A stretch of DNA of 7,372 nucleotides from an uncultured bacterium. GTDB taxonomy: Bacteria > Cyanobacteriota > Vampirovibrionia > Gastranaerophilales > Gastranaerophilaceae. Positions 1-6,291 of this stretch are shown here, piece by piece. The translations under genes were made by a program, and so were the position numbers. The notes under the pieces are model-generated. The model was not told the DNA's origin and ran no database searches. It worked only from the letters and a program-made list of their open reading frames with translations. Position 1 is the stretch's first letter; the number at the start of each line of letters is the position of its first letter. Location: positions 1 through 7,372 of the forward strand of contig USCK01000090.1 in NCBI GenBank assembly GCA_900553205.1, given 5' to 3'.

Positions 1-161
1 GGCTTCTTAAACTCAGGTTTGACTTCTTTTATTAAATCTGAAACTCGATTCATCTTTTCATATTCTTTTCGACATTCAGGACAAGCCAAAACATGTTCTT
101 TTAAAGTCTTTTCGTTTGAAAAAATAAACAGAGATTCAAATTTATTACATTTATCGTTCAT
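1..161 (-). CDS. Small zinc-finger (zf-HC2 / anti-sigma-factor-like) protein, 3' end cut by the window edge
   Basis: This is the first 53 codons of a gene that continues past the left edge; I translated it by hand. The start is an ATG at 161, preceded by AGAGG at 169-173. The key motif is His23-x3-Cys27-x2-Cys30 (context EHVLACPEC), followed by a charged helix. This is the ZAS/zf-HC2 signature of zinc-binding anti-sigma factors such as RsrA and RskA-type proteins. A further cysteine at residue 5 could be the fourth zinc ligand, but it sits only 17 residues before the His instead of the usual ~25, so the first helix would be shortened. No signal peptide or membrane segment is visible in this part. 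No sigma-factor gene lies upstream, where the partner usually is; the upstream neighbour is the SNF2 ATPase. A role as an anti-sigma factor is therefore inference, and a stand-alone small zinc-binding protein is equally possible. The motif itself is clear. Confidence 0.72.
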   Translation of the reverse strand, partial: MNDKCNKFESLFIFSNEKTLKEHVLACPECRKEYEKMNRVSDLIKEVKPEFKK

Positions 162-168
162 TTTATTA

Positions 169-173
169 CCTCT
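169..173 (-). promoter_or_regulatory. Ribosome binding site of the zinc-finger gene
   Basis: AGAGG on the minus strand lies 7 bases before the ATG at 161. It supports this start and hence the existence of the short, edge-truncated gene, whose protein motif would otherwise be the only evidence. Confidence 0.6.
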
Positions 174-238
174 TCTGTTTATATAACGATTTAGAAATTA
201 AAATGTTCATTTTTTATTTTGGGATAACTTACAAATGT

Positions 239-3214
239 TTACATTGCAGATAATGAGAAGATTTCGTAGATTTCTTCATCAGACAATTCTGTAATAATCT
301 TTTCACCTTCATATACAGCCAAATCAGCAAGTTCTTTTTTAGATTTTAACATTTCATCGATTTTTTCTTCAAAAGTTCCCAATGTAATCATTCTATGAAC
401 CATTACATTATTCATTTGACCAATACGATAAGTTCTGTCTGTTGCTTGTTCTTCTACAGCAGGGTTCCACCACAAGTCATAGTGAATAACATTTGTAGCA
501 CTTGTTAAGTTCAAACCTGTACCACCTGCTTTTAGGGAAAGTACCATCACATGATTATCGTCTTTGTTTTGGAATTCTTCAATCAATTTTTCTCTCTGTC
601 CAACAGCTAATGAGCCATGGAAGAACAACGGAGTTTCGTTACATTCATCTGTTATAATTCTGCTTAAAATATCACCCATTTCTTTGTATTGAGTAAATAT
701 AAGAGTTTTTTCATTATTATTGATTATTGAGTTTACTAAATCAATACATTTTTCAGTTTTCCCTGACATTTCTTTTGTCATTTCACCAGTCTTTAAGAAC
801 TGATATGGGTGGTTACAAATTTGTTTTAAAGATGTAATAAGTTTAAAGATATTACCACGTCTGCTGACACCTGTAAATCCTGATATCTTATTCATCATTT
901 CATTAAGCGTTTTTTCATAAAGCATAGCTTGAGGTTGTGTTAAGTAACAATAATCATTGATAACAACCTTATCTGGCAAGTCAGAGATAACAGACTTGTC
1001 TGTTTTTAATCTTCTTAATACAAATGGAGAAATAGACATTCTCAATTTTGAAGCCCTAGAGGTTTCTTTGAATCGCTCGATAGGAATAGCATAACTCTTT
1101 TGAAATTCTTTTATTGTGCCTAAATATCCTGTATTAATAAAGTCAAATATACTCCACAATTCCGTAAGTCTGTTTTCTACCGGAGTACCTGTCATTGCAA
1201 TCTTGATATCAGATTTTAGAATCTTGATAGCCATAGTTTGTGCAGTATCAGGGTTCTTGATATTTTGAGCTTCGTCAACAACAATCATCCCCCAATTATG
1301 CTTCTTCATTTCTTCTGTATCAATACGCATGATTGCATAAGTAGTCAAAATAACATCATTTTTCACATCAAGTTTTCTATCTAAACCATGATATTTTGCG
1401 ACCTTCAATTCTGGAGCAAACATTTGTAACTCTTTCATCCAGTTTCCCATAAGAGTTGTCGGACAAATTACAAGTACAGGATTTTTAAGTTTATTTTCTT
1501 CTTTAAGCTTCAAGATTAAACTAATAACCTGAATTGTTTTACCTAGCCCCATATCGTCTGCCATACAACAGCCAAAACCTTTTGAGACATTAGTCCAAAG
1601 CCATTTTAGTCCGGTTTGTTGGTAAGGTCTTAATGTTCCCTTTAAGTTGTTTGGTGGTTCTACATCGACGGCTCTAGCAAAATCTTTTATAACATTTGCA
1701 TACGCTTCATCGTAGTTGAAATCATAATCTTGAATTCTACCAGACATAGAGGCATGAAGTAGTTGTAGCCTTGTCATTTTCTTATGATTAGCATTTAAGA
1801 TTTGCTCGGTTAGTTTTTTACCTTCCTCTTTATCTATTAAAACATATTTATCATGATATTTTACTAAACCAGAATTCTTTTCAACAAGCTTGTTGAAATC
1901 TTCAAGAGAAATTTTTTCGTCACCTAAAGACACTTCATAAGAAAATTCAAGAATATCGTCTAAAGATATTGATGTTGAAGAAACCGTGTTAAAGATTTCC
2001 ATCAAATCATCTGAACGCTTTTCTTTTACTCTTGCATTAATTGACGCTCTAGGAACAATGATATTTGTTAATTCTTCAGGTAAGATAACTTCTATTTGTG
2101 CTTTCTGCAAATAGTATGATGTTTGTGCAATTATCTTATAAACTTCACTTAAATTTAATCTTAATGCTAATTTTTCTTCATCTTCAAAGAGTTTTTCTAG
2201 TTCAGGCATGTATCTTAAAGCAAAGTTTAATTGCTTTTCAATAATCCTTGCGATATCAGAAGAATTTGCGTCCCAAACAGTATCTTTAACATACAATTCG
2301 TCCATAAGGATTGATTCATTGTTTTTACGATTTTTTATGTGGATTTTTAATTCAAAATCTTCACTATTTTCTATTTTATTTATTTGGAAGAATGGTATAA
2401 CATCGTATTTGCCCAAGTATAATTCATCAAACCATTGAGCAAAATTTTCAGCTACATCTTTACCTTTTAGTAAAGATTTTTGTTCCAAATCCTTTAGCAA
2501 ATAACTGCCTGATTTAACATCTTTGAATCTATAGCTTTTTATATGTAAGAACTTATAAACAACATAATTTAAATAATCATGAACAAAATCACTAACAAAG
2601 TTCTTAGGGCGCTCACCTTTGATAAATAGATTATCTGGCAAACATTCTTCTAACTCGTTAATGATTCTTGCAATTTGTTGATTTTGAACTATCGGTTCAT
2701 AAACAATTCTAAAGAAGTTACCTCTTGTTTTAACAGTAGGTATAAAATACAATTTCTCTACCAACTTCATAACAAACTGAGTAAGTTTATTAAAATAAAC
2801 AAAAGTTTGTGTAACAGCAGAGAAATCGATTATATCCCCAAACCCTCCAAAATAATCAAGAACGATATCTAAAGGCATTATATAACCTATTTCACCATTC
2901 AATTCTTTTGGAGAGAATCTAAACATTGAGCCTTTTGATTTTAAATAAAACTGAAAATTATTTGTAGGTGTTACAAAAAACGATAATTTTCCAGCTTCAT
3001 TTATTAAGAAGAAATCTGTATTTCTAACCGGAGAATTCGGACTCAAAAATATTCCGGCAAATTCATCTTCAATTAATTGATATATCAAACTCAGAGTAAA
3101 TCTAAAATCCTTATTCTTGAACCCATCAGGATTTTCACTTAAGTTTAGAAATAACTCATCTACATTATTTTTTTTGAATGATAAATCAATATCTAAAGAT
3201 TTTGCTTCTGTCAT
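239..3214 (-). CDS. SNF2-family (Swi2/Snf2) DNA-dependent ATPase / DEAD-DEAH-box-type helicase, 991 aa
   Basis: This is a full-length superfamily 2 ATPase of the SNF2 type. Such proteins translocate on double-stranded DNA to remodel protein-DNA complexes, and the bacterial relative RapA/HepA recycles RNA polymerase. Residues 1-360 are a divergent N-terminal region. Residues ~365-475 match the PF12419 (DUF3670) pattern, with LDDILEFSYEVSLGD at 418-432 followed by LVKYHDKYVLID. The ATPase core follows: RPYQQTGLKWL (529-539), Walker A DDMGLGKT (553-560), CPTTLMGNW (584-592), Walker B VVDEAQ (645-650), motif III TGTPVENRLTELWS (675-688), ICNHP (799-803), motif IV LIFTQY (838-843), motif V GGTGLNL (897-903) and motif VI ATDRTYRIGQ (924-933). 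All catalytic motifs are intact; DEAQ instead of DEAH is common in bacterial SNF2 proteins. No SWIM zinc finger is seen. The ATG at 3214 has AGGAG 4 bases upstream, overlapping the gpmI stop, so it is probably co-transcribed with gpmI and translationally coupled. It differs from RapA in its N-terminal domain; the exact substrate is unknown. Confidence 0.96.
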   Translation of the reverse strand: MTEAKSLDIDLSFKKNNVDELFLNLSENPDGFKNKDFRFTLSLIYQLIEDEFAGIFLSPNSPVRNTDFFLINEAGKLSFFVTPTNNFQFYLKSKGSMFRFSPKELNGEIGYIMPLDIVLDYFGGFGDIIDFSAVTQTFVYFNKLTQFVMKLVEKLYFIPTVKTRGNFFRIVYEPIVQNQQIARIINELEECLPDNLFIKGERPKNFVSDFVHDYLNYVVYKFLHIKSYRFKDVKSGSYLLKDLEQKSLLKGKDVAENFAQWFDELYLGKYDVIPFFQINKIENSEDFELKIHIKNRKNNESILMDELYVKDTVWDANSSDIARIIEKQLNFALRYMPELEKLFEDEEKLALRLNLSEVYKIIAQTSYYLQKAQIEVILPEELTNIIVPRASINARVKEKRSDDLMEIFNTVSSTSISLDDILEFSYEVSLGDEKISLEDFNKLVEKNSGLVKYHDKYVLIDKEEGKKLTEQILNANHKKMTRLQLLHASMSGRIQDYDFNYDEAYANVIKDFARAVDVEPPNNLKGTLRPYQQTGLKWLWTNVSKGFGCCMADDMGLGKTIQVISLILKLKEENKLKNPVLVICPTTLMGNWMKELQMFAPELKVAKYHGLDRKLDVKNDVILTTYAIMRIDTEEMKKHNWGMIVVDEAQNIKNPDTAQTMAIKILKSDIKIAMTGTPVENRLTELWSIFDFINTGYLGTIKEFQKSYAIPIERFKETSRASKLRMSISPFVLRRLKTDKSVISDLPDKVVINDYCYLTQPQAMLYEKTLNEMMNKISGFTGVSRRGNIFKLITSLKQICNHPYQFLKTGEMTKEMSGKTEKCIDLVNSIINNNEKTLIFTQYKEMGDILSRIITDECNETPLFFHGSLAVGQREKLIEEFQNKDDNHVMVLSLKAGGTGLNLTSATNVIHYDLWWNPAVEEQATDRTYRIGQMNNVMVHRMITLGTFEEKIDEMLKSKKELADLAVYEGEKIITELSDEEIYEIFSLSAM

Positions 3215-3218
3215 ATTT

Positions 3219-3223
3219 CTCCT
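3219..3223 (-). promoter_or_regulatory. Ribosome binding site of the SNF2 gene, overlapping the gpmI stop codon
   Basis: AGGAG on the minus strand shares bases 3222-3223 with the gpmI TAG stop (3222-3224) and stands 4 bases before the SNF2 ATG. A ribosome terminating on gpmI would sit on this site, which favours translational coupling. It fixes the SNF2 start at 3214. Confidence 0.75.
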
Positions 3224-4751
3224 ATTTTATCAAAGATTCAGCGTCCATTTCTTTTGGTTGTTTAATACCCAACAACTCTAAAACTGTTGGCGCTACATTA
3301 CATAACGCACCATCAGATTTTAATTCAATTTTATGGTCGGGATTTATAACCACAAAAGGAACCATGTTTGTTGTATGTGCAGTTTGAGGTTTTCCTGTTG
3401 ATTCGTCAACCATCATTTCTGCATTACCATGGTCTGCAGTCAAAAGCATTGTTATATCTTTTTCACGACATTTTGCAACAATTTTTCCGACACATTCATC
3501 AACCACTTTACAAGCTTTTGTAGCAGCTTCAATAACACCTGTATGACCAACCATATCAGGGTTAGCAAAATTTACAAGAATAAAGCCGTATTCTTCGTTA
3601 TCGATTGCTGACAATACATTGTCACAAACTTCATAAGCACTCATTTCAGGTTGCAAATCATAAGTAGGAACCTTTGGTGATGCAACAAGCTTTCTTGTCT
3701 CATGAGGTTGAGGTTGCTCAATACCACCATTAAAGAAGAATGTTACATGCGCATATTTTTCAGTTTCTGCTGTTCTGAACTGTTTAATACCGTTTGCTTC
3801 TAAAACATCACCTAAAATATTTATTAATTTTGTCTTTTCAAAAGCAACAGGGAATGTGAATGTTGCATCATAACTTGTCATTGTTACATAGAAAATATTT
3901 TTCAAAACTTTCTTTCTATCAAAACCGTCAAAATCAGCAAAGTTTATTGCTTTTGAGATTTCTCTGGCTCTATCAGGACGATAATTGAAGAATATAATAG
4001 CATCATCATCTTTTATTCTTGAATCATCACCATCTATTACTGTAGGTAACACAAATTCATCTGTTTCATCTGTTGCGTATGATTGTTTAACAGCTTCTAT
4101 TGATGAATTTGCGTGTTCACCTTCACCCAGTACTAAACAGTTATATGCTTTTTCTACTCTATCCCATCTGTTATCTCTATCCATTACATAATAACGACCT
4201 ATTACAGATGCGATTTTTGGAAGCCCGTATTTCTTCAATTCGTCTTCTATTGGTTGTAGATAAGTACAAGCACTTGCAGGAGGAGTATCTCTACCGTCTA
4301 AGAATGCATGTACATAAACTTTTTTAAGTCCACTATCAGCAGCCATTTTAATTAAGGCTTCCAAGTGTTCAAGTGATGAATGTACACCACCTGTAGATAC
4401 TAAACCATAAATATGTAGTGCAGAATTATGTGTTTTTGCATGATTAATTGCACTCAAAAATTTTTCGTTTTTATAAAAAGAACCGTCTTTTATACTTCTG
4501 TTTATTTTTGTCAAATCTTGATAAACAATTCTGCCGGCACCTAAATTTAAGTGACCAACTTCAGAATTTCCCATTTGGCCATCAGGAAGCCCTACATATT
4601 CACCATCTGCATGAATTTTTGTAGATGCCTCATCTTTTATTAATTCTGGAACATTTACAGGATGTGCAAGACTTGTTGCATCGTGTTCAGGGTGTCCTGC
4701 GTTACTGATTCCCCAACCGTCCATAATACATAATAATACTCTCTTTGACAT
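3222..4751 (-). CDS. gpmI: 2,3-bisphosphoglycerate-independent phosphoglycerate mutase (iPGM), 509 aa
   Basis: This cytosolic enzyme interconverts 3-phosphoglycerate and 2-phosphoglycerate in glycolysis/gluconeogenesis, using two metal ions (usually Mn2+) and a phosphoserine intermediate. It belongs to the alkaline phosphatase superfamily. The length is typical for the family (~510 aa). Visible active-site elements are metal ligand Asp11 (IMDGWG), catalytic Ser63 (GQMGNSEVGH), His124 (TGGVHS), substrate-binding LDGRDTPP (151-158), GRYYVMDRDNRWDR (185-198), NYRPDRARE (256-264), Lys332 (TEKYAHVT), metal ligands Asp399 and His403 (NPDMVGHTG), Asp440 and His441 (TADHGNAE), and His459 (TAHT). None is missing. 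The ATG at 4751 is preceded by AAGGAA (4761-4766), 9 bases upstream. A promoter-like sequence sits at 4780-4808, so gpmI probably opens the transcription unit that continues into the SNF2 gene 7 bases downstream. I see no base-composition anomaly. The identification is firm. Confidence 0.98.
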   Translation of the reverse strand: MSKRVLLCIMDGWGISNAGHPEHDATSLAHPVNVPELIKDEASTKIHADGEYVGLPDGQMGNSEVGHLNLGAGRIVYQDLTKINRSIKDGSFYKNEKFLSAINHAKTHNSALHIYGLVSTGGVHSSLEHLEALIKMAADSGLKKVYVHAFLDGRDTPPASACTYLQPIEDELKKYGLPKIASVIGRYYVMDRDNRWDRVEKAYNCLVLGEGEHANSSIEAVKQSYATDETDEFVLPTVIDGDDSRIKDDDAIIFFNYRPDRAREISKAINFADFDGFDRKKVLKNIFYVTMTSYDATFTFPVAFEKTKLINILGDVLEANGIKQFRTAETEKYAHVTFFFNGGIEQPQPHETRKLVASPKVPTYDLQPEMSAYEVCDNVLSAIDNEEYGFILVNFANPDMVGHTGVIEAATKACKVVDECVGKIVAKCREKDITMLLTADHGNAEMMVDESTGKPQTAHTTNMVPFVVINPDHKIELKSDGALCNVAPTVLELLGIKQPKEMDAESLIK

Positions 4752-4779
4752 AATTATTTCTTCCTTTTCTTTTTAGAAT

Positions 4780-4808
4780 ATTTTAACAAGAAAGCAGATG
4801 TATAGCAA
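4780..4808 (-). promoter_or_regulatory. Predicted sigma-70-type promoter for gpmI and the genes downstream
   Basis: On the minus strand, TTGCTA (4803-4808; 4 of 6 to the -35 consensus) and TAAAAT (4780-4785; 5 of 6 to the -10 consensus) are separated by exactly 17 bases. Transcription would begin near 4773 and leave a leader of about 22 bases that includes the gpmI Shine-Dalgarno. An overlapping alternative is the extended -10 TGC-TATACA (TATACA at 4799-4804), with a TTGACT at 4825-4830 that is 20 bases away and so too far for a standard pair. In an AT-rich genome such matches arise by chance, so this is supported mainly by its location between two genes. Confidence 0.42.
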
Positions 4809-4845
4809 TAGAGAATGTGCGAAAAGTCAAAATAGATTTAATTTA

Positions 4846-6198
4846 TTAATAAGACAGCCTATCAATAAATTTTGGAATCCCGACATTTGAAGAAGGAACT
4901 TCTCGTGTTCTGTATTCCTTTTCACTTTCAGAAATCCACATAAAAGAACGAACCGAGGTTTTAGCCTCAGCAGGCCCCGAAATTATCGCTCTAAATTCTT
5001 TCGTGTTTCTTTGAGGAAGTTGAGGGATATTTTCAACTCCGTTTTGCAATACTCTGATTTCTTCTGAACCTTCACCGACTAACGCAATTCTGAATTTATC
5101 CATGGTAAATGTTCCAAAAGAACCTAAAGAGGATATCATTGTATTAGATAAACGTCCCAAAACAACTGCATTAGCAATATTAGACATTATTCCATAATGC
5201 CCTGTAACATACAAACTCATATTTGGACCGAGCATTTTTATTGATTTGATTGTAGCCACATCATTATTAATCACAATGACACCATTCAAATACTTGAACA
5301 AACCTGTATCTTTTGTTGCGATTGCTCTTGTAATCACAGCCAAAGAGGTTTTTAGCATACTGTCTGCAACAATATTCTGTGCATATAGCAAATGTTCAAC
5401 CTTACCCAAGGTACTCATTTGACCGTCATGGATTATAAACTTTAAATTGGCTTGTTTTAAGAATTTTGATTTTATTGAACTGTTTATATCCATATCAAAA
5501 TCCAGTTTTCCACAGATATTTTCTTTCAAATTAGTCATAGATTTTAATATAGGACCGGCACTCAAGCCACGACCTTGAATTAAGCCTGTATAATTACCCG
5601 TTTGCGTATTTAGATTTATATGCCCTGCAACTTTTCCATTGTACATATTGCCTGTCAGATTAGAAATATTTAAAATATTATTCTTCAAATTAAATACAGC
5701 ATTCATATCTGACAACAATATTGATTCGACAGATGTTTTAATATTTACACTTTCAGAGAACATTGTTCCGTTCTCAACAACGGCATTAAGACCTGTATCT
5801 TTTATCATTAACAGTAATAATGACAAATTATCTAAATCTATATCCTTTGATTTTACATTTAGAGTTTTTATCTTTAACACCCTTGAAAGTTTAGCCTCTG
5901 CCGTACCTACAAAACTCAACGAGCTTTCAAAGATTCTCACATTAGCACAATCGAAATTGATTATATTCTTAGTTAAACCAAGTGCTATATTTTTTGCCGT
6001 AAAACAACCGTATTTGTCAGATAAAATCGGCAATTTCAAGTTCCCAACTATTTCAGGATTTGAGATTCTTCCATTTATTACAAGATTACCGTTAATCTTA
6101 GTCGTAAAATGCAAAATATTTACAGGACAAGTTTTTAAGAAGTTTATTTTTATATTTTTTAATACAGGTTTTCTGAGCTTTTCCACACTTCCTGTCAT
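4846..6198 (-). CDS. C-terminal part of an AsmA/TamB-like envelope protein (450 codons from the first ATG), probably the distal half of a gene interrupted at 6289
   Basis: The sequence has the repetitive beta-strand pattern of the AsmA/TamB/DUF748-type family, whose members form long groove-like bridges in the periplasm for lipid movement to, or assembly of, the outer membrane. Examples are INGNLVINGRISNPEIVGNL (35-54; family-typical 'G.isnP.i.G.l') and NGKVAGHINLNTQTGNYTG (187-205). The AsmA C-terminal pattern follows, with CGKLDFDMDI (229-238), LKFIIHDGQMSTLGKVEHLL (252-271) and VTGHYGIMSN (331-340), then LGRLSNTMISSLGSFG (347-362). The protein ends naturally at a TAA with a charged, non-repetitive tail. 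It has no signal peptide or N-terminal membrane anchor, as expected for the distal part of a longer chain. The ATG at 6198 has no Shine-Dalgarno, and the frame is open for 30 more codons upstream, directly to the TAA at 6289-6291 that ends the neighbouring piece. The ATG is therefore a formal start only. Family membership is recognised from pattern, not from a search. Confidence 0.72.
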   Translation of the reverse strand: MTGSVEKLRKPVLKNIKINFLKTCPVNILHFTTKINGNLVINGRISNPEIVGNLKLPILSDKYGCFTAKNIALGLTKNIINFDCANVRIFESSLSFVGTAEAKLSRVLKIKTLNVKSKDIDLDNLSLLLLMIKDTGLNAVVENGTMFSESVNIKTSVESILLSDMNAVFNLKNNILNISNLTGNMYNGKVAGHINLNTQTGNYTGLIQGRGLSAGPILKSMTNLKENICGKLDFDMDINSSIKSKFLKQANLKFIIHDGQMSTLGKVEHLLYAQNIVADSMLKTSLAVITRAIATKDTGLFKYLNGVIVINNDVATIKSIKMLGPNMSLYVTGHYGIMSNIANAVVLGRLSNTMISSLGSFGTFTMDKFRIALVGEGSEEIRVLQNGVENIPQLPQRNTKEFRAIISGPAEAKTSVRSFMWISESEKEYRTREVPSSNVGIPKFIDRLSY

Positions 6199-6291
6199 TA
6201 CACAAAGTTTTGTAGAGTTTGCAATATTTTTTCTTAGATTTTGACCAAATACTCCTTTGTAGGTATTAATACTGCAGTCTGTTATCTTTTA
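6199..6291 (-). other. Single in-frame TAA followed by 30 open codons joining the two AsmA-like pieces
   Basis: The TAA at 6289-6291 ends the upstream piece after ...VSKLEKQE. The next codon is in the same frame as the downstream piece, because 6288 minus 6198 is exactly 30 codons, and those 30 codons contain no stop. They read as plausible protein of the same character, beginning KITDCSINTYKGVFGQ and leading directly into the ATG at 6198. No SD-plus-start pair is present: the one SD-like AAAGGAG (6252-6258) is 53 bases from the ATG and has no ATG, GTG or TTG in this frame at a usable distance. A one-base change at the TAA would restore one continuous frame from the right edge to 4846. This may be a nonsense mutation, a base-call error or, less likely, readthrough. 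Confidence 0.75.

Noticed and set aside
178..183. TATAAA on the minus strand as a -10 box for the zinc-finger gene
   Set aside because: There is no acceptable -35 at 16-18 bases, and the predicted start would fall inside the Shine-Dalgarno sequence.
200..213. Inverted repeat AAAATG-TT-CATTTT between the SNF2 and zinc-finger genes, considered as a terminator
   Set aside because: The arms are A/T-rich, the loop would be only 2 bases, and no T-run follows directly on the minus strand, so it is unlikely to form a terminator hairpin.
645..660. Possibility that the SNF2 frame is split or damaged
   Set aside because: All helicase motifs from Walker A to motif VI occur in order in one uninterrupted 991-residue frame with a good ribosome binding site.
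4752..4845. Search for a riboswitch or small RNA in the gap upstream of gpmI
   Set aside because: The gap is only 94 bases, is AT-rich, and shows no stable stem or known riboswitch core; a promoter and a short leader account for it.
5639..6244. 201-codon open frame on the plus strand
   Set aside because: It lies opposite the AsmA-like coding sequence, has a Phe/Ile-rich composition expected from the complement of Lys/Asn-rich codons, and shows no recognisable domain. The minus strand explains the region.
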